This document shows, piece after piece, positions 6,751-15,711 of a stretch of 31,953 nucleotides of DNA. Within the stretch, counting starts at the first letter, position 1; each line of letters begins with the position of its first letter. The notes beneath the pieces were generated by a model that made no database searches, was not told the DNA's origin, and saw nothing but the letters and a program-made list of their open reading frames with translations. Location of the stretch: assembly GCA_002412885.1 (NCBI GenBank), contig DHVX01000017.1, positions 1-31,953 of the forward strand, in the 5' to 3' direction. The stretch comes from Bacteroidales bacterium UBA5197. GTDB taxonomy: Bacteria > Bacteroidota > Bacteroidia > Bacteroidales > Lentimicrobiaceae. The translations under genes and the position numbers were made by a program.

Positions 6751-8103
6751 TTATTTTACTGAAGCCATTTTTACGAAATCCTCATAATTCATTGATTTCA
6801 CTTCTGTTGTCATTTTTTCTTTCAGAACTGCCATCAGTTTCTGCTCAAAAATCTGGTCGTTGATGCGGCGAACATCCTCTTTATTTTTCATAAAAGAATC
6901 AACGATGCCATCAATACGCCTCATCATATCTTCGTCCATTTCGCTGCTGCCTGGTCTCTGGAAATAACCGCGGAATACATTTTTGATGTCCTCTTCCAAA
7001 ACTTCAATTCCATATTCTTTGATCAGGCGGTTTTCAATCAGCTGCCAGCGCATTGAGCGTGCGTAGTCATCATAATGTTTTTCAATTTCTTCTGCTGTGG
7101 TTTTCTCCTGATTAACATCAACCAACCAGCGTTTCAGAAACTCATCGGGCAACTGAATGCCAGAACTTTCGATCAGAGCTTTTACGGCATCATTAAAGAA
7201 TTTTTTGTCACTTTCAGTAACAAACGATCCGGCTGCATCCTTTTTAATTTGTGCCAGAAGTTCAGCTTCATCAGCAATCTCAACGCCCGGATAGATTTTC
7301 TCAAACAAATCGGCATTTACTTCTGCCGGAACCATGCGGTTTACGGTGGTAACTGTAAAGTTAAAATCTGATTCCAGTTCCTCAGCTTCTTCCTTGTCAA
7401 TACCTAACATTGCGGCTACATCAGTTGCATTTCCTGAAGCTTTCATAGGGTTAAACTTCACAACATCGCCAGGTTTTACACCGATAAATAAAGCCTGAAT
7501 TTCTTCATTCGCGAAAACTTCGGGTTTGATTGAACCTGTGCTTGAAATGCCATCTTCTTTCAGATTGCCTTCAGCATCCAATTCGGCTAATTCACCTTTA
7601 AGCAGGTCACCTTTTTCAGCTACTTCTACTTCGCTGAGCTCGCCATTGCGCTGGCGCAGATCTTCGAGGTATTTTCCGGCTGCTTCATCAGATATTTCAA
7701 TGTTGTAATAAGGGATCGCAGCTATGTTTTCGAGCGAAATTTCAAATTCAGGGTTAAGTCCGAGATCAAAAAAGAAACTCATTTCTTTTGGCTCGTTAAA
7801 GTCAACTTCAGGAGTCATTTCCATATTGGGTAATGGATTGCCCAGTATGCTGAGGTTCTGCTCTTTAACAAAACTTTCGAGGGTTTCGCCAAGCAGTTTG
7901 TTGATTTCATCTGCAGTAACAGCCTGTCCGTAAAGCTTTTTTGTCATCCCGAAAGGAACTTTACCCGGTCTGAAACCCGGCATCTGAGCTTTGCGCTGAT
8001 AGTCTTTCAGCACTTTCATTACTTTTTCTTCATAGTCGGCTGGCGACAGGTCAATTTTGATGGTTGCGGTCAGGTCACCGGTGTGCTGCAGTTCAATATT
8101 CAT
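6751..8103 (-). CDS. tig: Trigger factor
   Basis: This 450-aa protein is the ribosome-associated chaperone that meets nascent chains at the exit tunnel. The N-terminal ribosome-docking domain carries the signature GFRPGKVP at residues 43-50. The following AVTADEINKLLGETLESFV region is typical. A central region (about 150-250) occupies the position of the FKBP-like PPIase domain but is divergent, as in other Bacteroidota. The C-terminal half is the long helical substrate-binding domain, including RWQLIENRLIKEYGIEVLEEDI. The length is close to the usual 430-450 aa. The ATG is the first good start and gives the canonical MNIELQHTGD opening. A -7-like box lies 81 bp upstream. No clpP/clpX follows in this window; instead it converges on the dehydrogenase gene through a shared terminator. 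Confidence 0.96.
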   Translation of the reverse strand: MNIELQHTGDLTATIKIDLSPADYEEKVMKVLKDYQRKAQMPGFRPGKVPFGMTKKLYGQAVTADEINKLLGETLESFVKEQNLSILGNPLPNMEMTPEVDFNEPKEMSFFFDLGLNPEFEISLENIAAIPYYNIEISDEAAGKYLEDLRQRNGELSEVEVAEKGDLLKGELAELDAEGNLKEDGISSTGSIKPEVFANEEIQALFIGVKPGDVVKFNPMKASGNATDVAAMLGIDKEEAEELESDFNFTVTTVNRMVPAEVNADLFEKIYPGVEIADEAELLAQIKKDAAGSFVTESDKKFFNDAVKALIESSGIQLPDEFLKRWLVDVNQEKTTAEEIEKHYDDYARSMRWQLIENRLIKEYGIEVLEEDIKNVFRGYFQRPGSSEMDEDMMRRIDGIVDSFMKNKEDVRRINDQIFEQKLMAVLKEKMTTEVKSMNYEDFVKMASVK

Positions 8104-8183
8104 TGTAAAGTGTATAGTTTGATTGTTGTTAATTCATTTTCAATTAACTAGCCCAAATACATTCAGGTTCGCTTTAGAGGGTG

Positions 8184-8191
8184 CAAAGGTA
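8184..8191 (-). promoter_or_regulatory. Possible -7 box of the tig promoter
   Basis: The minus strand reads TACCTTTG followed by CA, matching TAnnTTTG. It would give a leader of about 75 nt before the ATG at 8103. No clear TTTG lies at the expected spacing. Confidence 0.4.
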
Positions 8192-8458
8192 GAAGATTTT
8201 TTTGAAATAATGTATGGTGAGTGCATTCTAGATTTAAAGAGGGTGATAATTTGCCAGAAATTCTGATTGTATCTGAATTCAAATATATAGGCCTGCAACA
8301 ATTCCTCCTCCGGTAATGTTTATATTCCTTAGCTGGAAATTTACCTTTCTTATTCTAGCTTTTGGTTGGCTTAATCAGGTTTTGCATTCTGAAGTAAAAT
8401 GATCCTGATAGTTTTATGATTTGAAAATAATACCAACACATTGAGCGACCCAATAAAG
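8192..8458. other. Intergenic region between divergent tig and the sensor kinase gene
   Basis: This is an AT-rich non-coding gap between divergent genes that should hold the kinase promoter. No complete TTTG-N19-TAnnTTTG pair is visible; TACCTTTC near 8352 and TAGCTTTTG near 8363 are partial matches. Confidence 0.4.
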
Positions 8459-11400
8459 ATGTATGGAGTTAATTTCTATTGTTTGTGCCTGGGGCTGGTG
8501 ACAACCTTGTCGAAGTATTTTATTTTCCCGGCCTTTACTGTTTTCTTCTGTTTAAATTCATTTTCCCAACCCATATTTCCTCGTTTTGAAAATCTTAACA
8601 TCAACAACGGGCTTCCACACAACTCGGTTTACAGCATACTTCAGGATAAAAAAGGGTTTATGTGGTTTGGAACAGCAGATGGTTTGTGCAGATACGATGG
8701 GAAAAATCTGATTACCTACGATTATTCCACGAATAATGATAACGATAATGTACGCAATAATGTCAGAGGTAAAATTCTGGAGGACGAAGCAGGAAACATT
8801 TGGTACAGCAATGAAAGTGGTCTCTATAAATGGGATGTTCTCAAAGAAGCAGTTACTCGTGTAAAAACCTTTGACACAAAGAGATACCGCAATGCTGAAT
8901 TTCAATGTGTTTATCTGGATGAAACCAACAATATCTGGATGTATAATGTCATTCATGGTATCTTTAGATTTAATATTACCGACGGCCGCATAAAACAATA
9001 TCCTATGCCGGTAGGTGAAGGGCACAGCGGATTTGCACTGAATTTTATTGATAATGATTCTGCAGGAAATATCTGGTTCAGAAGTGGCAGCGAAAAAGAT
9101 CCTTATTTAGTTTTTGATAAAAAATCACTTAAATATACAGCGCAATCAGATGACGATCCGCCTCATGCCTACTTTTTTGAAGGAAACCTGAAAATTCTTG
9201 CTTATGATGAAAAACTCATATACCGGTATGAAGAAGAAGAGCGAAACGACACCATTATTAAACTGATTAACGGAGAGAAAACTACCTTTTATTCCTTCGA
9301 TGGCCTGCGCGATAATTACGGCCGGTTGTGGATGACAGCGAGAGGTAAAGGCTTGTTTTACTATGATGAAAAGGATAACCATTTTCATGAATTTCATCAT
9401 GACAATTCAAAAAGCAAGTCTCTGCCGTTTGATTTGACCACTTGTCTGTTTATCGACCGGAATGATAATTTATGGATTGGCACAGATGGCGGCGGCGTGG
9501 CGAGGCTTGATCTGAAACAACCAAAATTCAACATCTTTCCCCTCGCAGATGGTGACTACCCGCTTCTCAAAGACTACTTTACAAAATGCTTCTATGAAGA
9601 TGAAATAGGGCGGATATGGTTTGGATCGCAAACTAATGGGCTAAGTATATATGATCCTGATACTTATGTGCTGACCAACTATCAGCACGAACCGGGAAAC
9701 AGCAAAAGTATTCCCGGCAATATCGTTGGAAGCATACTAAAGGACAGGGAAGGGAACTTCTGGGTTGGCAGCAGCGGCGGTATTTCATTATTCAATGAGA
9801 AAGAAAAATCCTTTAAAACCATCCCCATTGAAAACCTGCCAGAACTATTTCCAATGGTCAATAACTTTGTAAATAAGCTTAAACAGTTAGAAAATGGCGA
9901 TATACTGGCAGCAACTTCCATTGGAATCATTTTAATCAAAAAGGAAAGGAATGACAGTTACAAAGGCCAATACTTTCGCAACAATCCACAACTTACTTCC
10001 CAGACTTCAGATATTGAAGAGATTCCTGATAAAATGCTTTATGCAACCTTGCGGACCCTTGGATTGTACCAGTTTGAGCAGATTGACGGCGAATATAAAT
10101 TTGTTAAGTCATTTCTTCAGGACTTCGATCTGCTGAGTGTTCGAAAAGATGAAATCCTGCCGGGAATACTGTGGATTGGAAGCCGCAAAGGACTCATTCG
10201 CTTCAATACGGTAACACATGCCTATCGCCTGTGGAATGAACTAAACGGACTTGCTAATAACCATGTTTATGGCTCGCTTGAAGATTCAAAAGGGAACATC
10301 TGGTTAAGTACAAACAAGGGATTAAGCTATTTCGACAGGAAACTTAACCAGTTCGAAAACTATTCATATCAGGATGGATTGCAGAGTAACGAATTTAATT
10401 CGCAGGCATTCTACAAAAGCAAAACCGGAACTTTCTACTTTGGTGGAGTAAAAGGATTCAATTGGTTCAACCCCGGCTATTCGGGCAGGGAACAGATAAA
10501 ACCCGCTGCAGCAATTACCAGCATTAAAATAAATGAAATTGCATATCAAAAAGATTCAGCCAGCATGGCCAATCGAACCCTTTCTGTTCCATACGATCGC
10601 AATGATTTTAACTTTCAATTCGCGGCACTGGATTATACAAGGCCCGAAGCGAATAAATACCGGTATATGCTCCAGGGTTGGGATGCAGGGTGGATTTCCA
10701 CCGAGGTTGGAACGGCCAGGTATGCAAATCTTCCTCCGGGTAAATACACCTTGCGCCTAAAAGTATCAAATACCAGTGGTGTTTGGAGCAACGAAGAAAC
10801 GCTTCATATCAGAATTAAGGCTCCGTTCTGGCAACGCGGATGGTTTGTAGCAATCATTATACTGCTTGCCCTTGCAACCATCATCTATGCGACTTACAGC
10901 TTATCTCAGATGAAGACAAAACGCAAATTGCGTCTATTGGAAAAGAAAATTGCAGTCGATGATGAGCGCAATCGCATTAGCGCCGATATGCACGATGAAA
11001 TTGGCAGCGGCATCACACACATTGCCCTATTGAGCGAACTGATACAAACGCAGCATAAAGATGGCCGGGAATTAAGAAAGGATATTGCTACGATTGCAAC
11101 TTCAGCCCGATCGCTGGTGCAGTCGATGAGCGAGATCATATGGGCACTCAATCCGCAAAACGATACCCTGGAAAACCTGCTTGCATACTCCCGTGAGCAG
11201 TCACAAAAATATTTTGAATCCTTTGATGTCAACTTTAACATTGATTTTCCAGAAGTTGTACCTGACATCAGGCTTAGCAATGAACAAAGACGTAATCTCT
11301 ATCTTGTCACCAGAGAAGCTTTAAACAATGCCATGAAACATTCAGGTGCAACTGTCATAATTTTGAGTCTTGAAATCGTTGAAAATGCTTGCTGTTTCAG

Positions 11401-11578
11401 TGTTTCTGACAATGGAAAAGGTATAGCTGAAAAACCGGGAAGACTTGATGGTAATGGTCTCAGGAATATGCGTAACCGCATGAAAAACATTGGGGGAACC
11501 ATCGAATGGTTGCTTCCTGAAAAAGGCACAACCGTCAGATTTTGTATTGATCTGGAAAACGGAGTACTACTTATTTAA
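8459..11578 (+). CDS. Two-component sensor histidine kinase with Reg_prop propeller and Y_Y_Y domain
   Basis: From the ATG at 8459 this is a 1039-aa membrane sensor; an in-frame TTG at 8441 would add six residues. A signal segment ending in LNSFSQ precedes a long periplasmic sensor of repeated Reg_prop blades (for example SILQDKKGFMWFGTADGL, FIDRNDNLWIGTDGGG, SLEDSKGNIWLSTNKGL). A Y_Y_Y domain follows at about 690-785 (YRYMLQGWDAGW, LPPGKYTLRLK), then one TM helix near 795-815. The cytoplasmic part is a HisKA_3-type kinase with RISADMHDEIGSGI (phospho-acceptor H845) and HATPase boxes REALNNAMKHS, DNGKGI and GNGLRNM. Unlike the classic one-protein hybrids of Bacteroides, it has no receiver or AraC domain. 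Its partner is the response regulator 38 bp downstream. The stimulus is unknown, and no polysaccharide-utilisation genes are adjacent. Confidence 0.93.
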   Translation: MYGVNFYCLCLGLVTTLSKYFIFPAFTVFFCLNSFSQPIFPRFENLNINNGLPHNSVYSILQDKKGFMWFGTADGLCRYDGKNLITYDYSTNNDNDNVRNNVRGKILEDEAGNIWYSNESGLYKWDVLKEAVTRVKTFDTKRYRNAEFQCVYLDETNNIWMYNVIHGIFRFNITDGRIKQYPMPVGEGHSGFALNFIDNDSAGNIWFRSGSEKDPYLVFDKKSLKYTAQSDDDPPHAYFFEGNLKILAYDEKLIYRYEEEERNDTIIKLINGEKTTFYSFDGLRDNYGRLWMTARGKGLFYYDEKDNHFHEFHHDNSKSKSLPFDLTTCLFIDRNDNLWIGTDGGGVARLDLKQPKFNIFPLADGDYPLLKDYFTKCFYEDEIGRIWFGSQTNGLSIYDPDTYVLTNYQHEPGNSKSIPGNIVGSILKDREGNFWVGSSGGISLFNEKEKSFKTIPIENLPELFPMVNNFVNKLKQLENGDILAATSIGIILIKKERNDSYKGQYFRNNPQLTSQTSDIEEIPDKMLYATLRTLGLYQFEQIDGEYKFVKSFLQDFDLLSVRKDEILPGILWIGSRKGLIRFNTVTHAYRLWNELNGLANNHVYGSLEDSKGNIWLSTNKGLSYFDRKLNQFENYSYQDGLQSNEFNSQAFYKSKTGTFYFGGVKGFNWFNPGYSGREQIKPAAAITSIKINEIAYQKDSASMANRTLSVPYDRNDFNFQFAALDYTRPEANKYRYMLQGWDAGWISTEVGTARYANLPPGKYTLRLKVSNTSGVWSNEETLHIRIKAPFWQRGWFVAIIILLALATIIYATYSLSQMKTKRKLRLLEKKIAVDDERNRISADMHDEIGSGITHIALLSELIQTQHKDGRELRKDIATIATSARSLVQSMSEIIWALNPQNDTLENLLAYSREQSQKYFESFDVNFNIDFPEVVPDIRLSNEQRRNLYLVTREALNNAMKHSGATVIILSLEIVENACCFSVSDNGKGIAEKPGRLDGNGLRNMRNRMKNIGGTIEWLLPEKGTTVRFCIDLENGVLLI

Positions 11579-11602
11579 CACTTTTACGATTCGTACTTGC
11601 AT

Positions 11603-11610
11603 TATCTTTG
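11603..11610 (+). promoter_or_regulatory. Possible internal -7 box before the response regulator
   Basis: TATCTTTG matches TAnnTTTG and lies only 6 bp before the ATG at 11617. It would give a nearly leaderless transcript. No TTTG is present at the right spacing, so co-transcription with the kinase gene remains the simpler reading. Confidence 0.25.
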
Positions 11611-11616
11611 TCAAAT

Positions 11617-12249
11617 ATGACACCCATTGTAATCATAGAAGACGATGAGAAGATCAGGAACTACCTGGCTGCCCTGATTGCAGGGTCGGGAGAGTTTGAT
11701 CTTCAGGCCACTTTCGCAACAGCGGAAGAGGCAACACTCTATTTTGAAAACAATATGGGTGACGAGGTTGAATTGGTGTTGACCGATATTCAATTACCCG
11801 GAAAATCAGGCATCGATTTTATTACCTGGCTTAAACCCATTCGGCCTTACATTCAATTCATGATTTTAAGCGCTTACGATGATGCCGACAGGATTTTTAA
11901 AGCCCTGAAAGCCGGAGCTACCGGTTATATTCTGAAAAGTACCGAAGCTGCAAAACTAATAGAAGCGCTCCATGATCTCCGCAAAGGAGGCAGTCCAATG
12001 AGTAACGAAGTAGCCCGCAAGGTGGTAAATGCCTTTCAACAGGACATTGATTATAAAGACGCCAAAGATCATCTTTCGGTCCGTGAAAAAGAAGTGCTGC
12101 AACAACTTGCCAAAGGATTCAGCTATAAAGACATCGCGGAGAAGTTGTTTATTTCCGTTGAAACCGTGAGAACCCACATCCGTAATATCTACGAAAAACT
12201 ACATGCCGGCAGCCGTAATGAGGCATTGCGTAAAGCGGGACTGCTTTAG
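11617..12249 (+). CDS. NarL/FixJ-family response regulator
   Basis: This 210-aa protein, counted from the ATG at 11617, has an N-terminal receiver domain. It shows the acidic cluster E8-D9-D10, phospho-acceptor D57 (VLTDIQLPG), switch S85 (ILSAYDD) and K107 (GYILKST). The C-terminal LuxR-type helix-turn-helix begins at LSVREKEVLQQLAKGFSYKD, with the recognition helix in SVETVRTHIRNIYEKL. All phosphorylation residues are intact. It lies 38 bp after the HisKA_3 kinase on the same strand, and HisKA_3 kinases usually pair with NarL-type regulators, so the two probably form one system. An in-frame TTG at 11608 is an alternative start, but the ATG gives the standard short N-terminus. Target genes cannot be deduced. 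No terminator was seen before the 401-bp repeats. Confidence 0.95.
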   Translation: MTPIVIIEDDEKIRNYLAALIAGSGEFDLQATFATAEEATLYFENNMGDEVELVLTDIQLPGKSGIDFITWLKPIRPYIQFMILSAYDDADRIFKALKAGATGYILKSTEAAKLIEALHDLRKGGSPMSNEVARKVVNAFQQDIDYKDAKDHLSVREKEVLQQLAKGFSYKDIAEKLFISVETVRTHIRNIYEKLHAGSRNEALRKAGLL

Positions 12250-12315
12250 CTCATATCTATATTCAACGTTCACTTTTTTATCCCCCTCTTTACCTCCTTT
12301 CGTGCTTCGACTCCG

Positions 12316-13117
12316 CTACCAATGACAGATTATTGTAACTATTGCTACTCTAATACCCCATAAAGTTTTGTATTTCGCCCTTTCAGGGCTTTAATAGGCG
12401 ATCGTTTCATTACGATGGGCTTCACCCATCGTTAATGTATTTCGCCCTTTCAGGGCTTATTTTATCCTTAGCCCTGAAAGGGCGAAATCTGTTAACACAG
12501 CGGCGAAGCCCTGTGTTACCGGAGTGTGATAACCAAGAAAAGCCCTGAAAGGGCGAAATCACTTAGCACAATAAGCCTGCCTGTGTGCCACAAGCAGACA
12601 AGGCTAATCCTGATCAAAATAAACTGAAGTAATAATTGCAACTTTTCTGACTATATATAAGGATATCGATAAACTCTGTCATCTCCGCATTATGCTCAAT
12701 TTTTTTTGAGTTACAACTACCAATGACAGATTATTGTAACTATTGCTACTCTAATACCCCATAAAGTTTTGTATTTCGCCCTTTCAGGGCTTTAATAGGC
12801 GATCGTTTCATTACGATGGTCTTCACCCATCGTTAATGTATTTCGCCCTTTCAGGGCTTATTTTATCCTTAGCCCTGAAAGGGCGAAATCTGTTAACACA
12901 GCGGCGAAGCCCTGTGTTACCGGAGTGCGATAACCAAGAAAAGCCCTGAAAGGGCGAAATCACTTAGCACAATAAGCCTGCCTGTGTGCCACAAGCAGAC
13001 AAGGCTAATCCTGATCAAAATAAACTGAAGTAATAATTGCAACTTTTCTGACTATATATAAGGATATCGATAAACTCTGTCATCTTCGCATTATGCTCAT
13101 TTTTTTTGAGTTACAAC
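12316..13117. repeat. 401-bp tandem duplication with GCCCTTTCAGGGC hairpins
   Basis: Two head-to-tail copies, 12316-12716 and 12717-13117, differ at only about four positions (g/t near 12419, t/c in GTGTGA, c/t in ATCTCCGC, and one missing A before the T-run). Each copy has two forward (TTTCGCCCTTTCAGGGCT) and two inverted copies of a REP-like hairpin: 12372, 12439, 12470 and 12541 in copy 1, and the same plus 401 in copy 2. Each copy also has a CGATGGG/CCCATCG hairpin (12412-12432; mismatched in copy 2) and a TAACACAG/CTGTGTTA hairpin (12493-12518). The 12250-13406 gap holds no credible gene. The flanks carry more TTCGACTCCGCT-type fragments. Confidence 0.93.
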
Positions 13118-13129
13118 TCAGCATGACAG
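13077..13129. repeat. Dispersed 55-bp element, full inverted copy
   Basis: Reading CTGTCATCTTCGCATTATGC, a T-run, then GAGTTACAACTCAGCATGAC and AG, this is the reverse complement of the 1724-1778 element. It spans the right edge of the 401-bp duplication. The first 401-bp copy carries the same element cut off after ACAACT (12675-12716). Confidence 0.65.
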
Positions 13130-13406
13130 GGGGACGATTACTTTCATGTTTTTAGACTCTCCCGGAGCCTGAGCGAAGTCGAAGGCTGAGGGGGAGGCAA
13201 AGGGGGTACTTCTAAAAATGGGGAAGTTATTTATTAAGGTTCCTTTAACCATACCTGCAATACTACTTTTTTCACACTTACATGGCGATTTTATTGCTAT
13301 ACATTTGTTTCTCAATGCTTTTGCACCAGTTATGACTGTTCAGAAGCCTGAAAATCATTTTATGTAAATGCCAGAATGCTTTCTCTTAACCTTAAAATTT
13401 ACAACC

Positions 13407-13865
13407 ATGAAAAAAATGCTTTTCTCATTGATTGTTGCCGGAATGCTATTTTCCTGCAACCAACCGTCAACTGAGTCCATTGATACAAATGCGCCTATCG
13501 ATTTACTGGTTGCAAACTGGGCTGATGGTTGGAATAACCACGATTCGGCAGCAGTCAGGAACCTGTTTGAAGATGAAGCACTGCTCACAGATGATCAATT
13601 GATAGCAACCGGCATTGAAGAAATAGCTGCCAAAATGATAAGCCCTAATATTCGGTTGGTCAGCAATCTTAAGTCATCTAAACTTCAGGAGTGGACACAC
13701 AGAGACATGGCCGGCTACACCGGAACTTATCGACTTGAAGTTTTAATAAATCAAGAAGTTGTTGCTACACCGATTGGTATATTTACAGTAAACTGGAGAA
13801 AAAACAAATCCGGAGAATGGAAGATAACCACTGCAACAATATATTCATTTGCTGAGCAAAAGTAG
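13407..13865 (+). CDS. NTF2-like (SnoaL/DUF4440-type) lipoprotein, paralog A
   Basis: Translation probably starts at the ATG at 13407, giving 152 aa with a clean lipoprotein signal (MKKMLFSLIVAGMLFSC, Cys 17). The longer frame from 13368 only adds residues ahead of the signal peptide. The mature part begins with WADGWNNHDSAAVRNLFEDE, the first helix and strand of a SnoaL/DUF4440-type cone-shaped fold, and ends with GEWKITTATIYSF, a typical last strand. Such domains bind small ligands or are enzymes, and no catalytic residue can be assigned here. It is a paralog of the protein at 16807-17289. The two share the N-terminal W-x(3)-WN-x-HDS pattern and overall layout. It is the first of four same-strand genes for exported proteins. 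A TACATTTG box at 13300 may be part of its promoter. Confidence 0.75.
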   Translation: MKKMLFSLIVAGMLFSCNQPSTESIDTNAPIDLLVANWADGWNNHDSAAVRNLFEDEALLTDDQLIATGIEEIAAKMISPNIRLVSNLKSSKLQEWTHRDMAGYTGTYRLEVLINQEVVATPIGIFTVNWRKNKSGEWKITTATIYSFAEQK

Positions 13866-13980
13866 ATTCACCAGCATCAATATTAAAATGCCAGACTTAC
13901 AATAAACATTGGCTTACAAAAATTTGAATTCACCTGATTTAAAACCATGATTTATTAACCACTTTAACACCTTCAAAACC

Positions 13981-15606
13981 ATGACAAAAAGTTTGATTTC
14001 GTTCGGATTCATCGTTATAACGACACTGGGAGCATATGCCCAGGAATTTAGTGAAAGTGTTCAGCCTCTTTCGACAAAGGCGGTTAAAGGTTATATGTAC
14101 GAAGCTATTAAGGATAGTGATGGCAATTCGTTGATAACCTATAAAATTCCGGGCTCAAAAAAGAGCAATGAGGTGTTCTTTGAAGAGTATAGCTTCGATA
14201 AGAACCTCACTTTTATAAACAGCAAGGATGTTCAGGAAAAGAAAACGCAGAAGGACGATTTTGAAAGTACTGTTTATTCAGCGTATGTAGGAGGGAGTAC
14301 CTCATTTGATGTAACGAGTATGAAACTGAAGCTCAGCAAGGTGGTTGCAACAAATACCTGGAATTATGAGAAGCAGCGTTTTGTCGTAAAAAAAATCATT
14401 TCACGGGAAACCATCAAACCGAAAAATGATAACGGAAAGGTTTATCTGGGTTATGCCTCTTACAACTCAGCCGACTATAAAAAAAGTGATGTTTTTACAC
14501 TGGCCAAAGTAGAATCGAAAGGTAAAAACGCCGACGACAAATTTTATGTTCTTCTTTTCAATGACAAACTGGAAATAACAGAAAAACCGATTGACCTTAA
14601 TGGGTCCTATACGCTCGTGTTTTGCGATCAGGTTGCCGGTGAAGATGTTGTAATGGTATTTGCCCCAAACAAAGGCGCTGCAGATTTGATGAAATATGTT
14701 TATTTCGAATTCGACATTTCGGGCAACCTCAAAAACAGGGTTGAATTTAAAAGTCCTGCTTCAGCATTGCTGCTAACCGTCGCTTATAAAAAGGATGGTG
14801 ATATTTATTTCTGCGGAAGCTCAACAAAGTCAACCGAACCTTATGAGAAAGTATTCAATGAATATGCGCCAATATTTAATCCCGGCATTACCGATGGCGG
14901 CGCTAACTTAGCCGATATTAAATGGCAGAAATCATCTCAGGAAAAAATGGATAACTTCCATTTGCTCAAATTCACAGGCAATCAGTTGACGTTTGCCTCA
15001 ACAACCCCTGTCACTGATTTTAAAGAAAAGTTCAAAACTGCACCCGGCGACAAAGGCGCAAGCCCGTATAAAGGCAGCAAGTTTTTTATTGAACAATTTA
15101 CGGTAACTCCTTCGGGTGATTATCTGATTGCCGGCCAATTGACAGGTACAGCCAAATTGGGAGATGGAGTCACAGCAAAATCCTATGAGGATATTGTGTG
15201 CTTTCATTTCGATAAAGCAGGAAATCTGAGAGCACAATACGGATTAGGAAAAATCAATACCGACAAGAAGAGTGAGATATTCAGTATGAGCCAGAAATTC
15301 TACTTGTCTTCGGATGGGAAACAATTACTCTGGGAGATATTAGAAGTAAAAGGTAAAAAAGGATATGCTGATTTTCTTGATGCTCTTGCCGGCTACACTA
15401 CCTTTTACTCACTTTATTTCCCCCGGATTGGCACAATCAATCTCGAAAGTTCTTCCTTAAGTGCCTTCAAGGAAATGGGTGATGGAAAATATTACCTGAG
15501 GAAAGACTTTACCAGCGTTTATGATAAAAATGAAAAAAGTATTACATACATCGGGCATGATGAAGATTTTAAAAAACTCTGGATTGGAAAAGTAATGATC
15601 CAGTAG
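13981..15606 (+). CDS. Secreted protein of unknown function
   Basis: This 541-aa protein has a signal peptide (MTKSLISFGFIVITTLGAYAQ, cleavage expected after AYA). I do not recognise the family. The mature sequence is rich in Lys, Asp and aromatic residues. It alternates short predicted beta strands (for example GKVYLGYASYNSADYKKSDVF, KDGDIYFCGSSTKS, SGDYLIAGQLTG), which suggests a beta-propeller or other repetitive beta structure facing the periplasm or surface. There is no T9SS sorting domain, no lipobox and no transmembrane segment after the signal. It lies 115 bp after the NTF2-like lipoprotein and 105 bp before a T9SS protein, all on one strand. Joint transcription is plausible but unproven. 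Confidence 0.8.
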   Translation: MTKSLISFGFIVITTLGAYAQEFSESVQPLSTKAVKGYMYEAIKDSDGNSLITYKIPGSKKSNEVFFEEYSFDKNLTFINSKDVQEKKTQKDDFESTVYSAYVGGSTSFDVTSMKLKLSKVVATNTWNYEKQRFVVKKIISRETIKPKNDNGKVYLGYASYNSADYKKSDVFTLAKVESKGKNADDKFYVLLFNDKLEITEKPIDLNGSYTLVFCDQVAGEDVVMVFAPNKGAADLMKYVYFEFDISGNLKNRVEFKSPASALLLTVAYKKDGDIYFCGSSTKSTEPYEKVFNEYAPIFNPGITDGGANLADIKWQKSSQEKMDNFHLLKFTGNQLTFASTTPVTDFKEKFKTAPGDKGASPYKGSKFFIEQFTVTPSGDYLIAGQLTGTAKLGDGVTAKSYEDIVCFHFDKAGNLRAQYGLGKINTDKKSEIFSMSQKFYLSSDGKQLLWEILEVKGKKGYADFLDALAGYTTFYSLYFPRIGTINLESSSLSAFKEMGDGKYYLRKDFTSVYDKNEKSITYIGHDEDFKKLWIGKVMIQ

Positions 15607-15615
15607 TAATGGAGC

Positions 15616-15669
15616 GGAGACCAGAAACCACTTTAAAAACGGGGCGACATCGAAAAGCCAAACGAGTAG
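15616..15669 (+). promoter_or_regulatory. Conserved 54-nt leader element, copy A
   Basis: From GGAGACCAG to AGTAG this block matches 16731-16784 at 44 of 54 positions without gaps. It starts 10 bp after the preceding stop codon and ends 42 bp before the ATG at 15712. Shared cores are GGAGACCAG, AAAAACGGGGC and CGAAAAGCC. GGC and GCC can pair, and CG/CG could form a small H-type pseudoknot. The function is unknown. Confidence 0.55.
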
Positions 15670-15711
15670 AGAAACTAATGTATAATTACCTTAATTTAAA
15701 ACCTGAAACTT

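Noticed and set aside
8299..8395. Short minus-strand frame ending NINITGGGIVAGLYI
   Set aside because: It has about 31 codons, no start codon and no recognisable family. It could be a remnant but cannot be told from chance.
12372..12960. Regular repeats that could suggest a CRISPR array
   Set aside because: The 19-bp units alternate in orientation, spacing is uneven, the spacers themselves are duplicated, and no cas gene is present.
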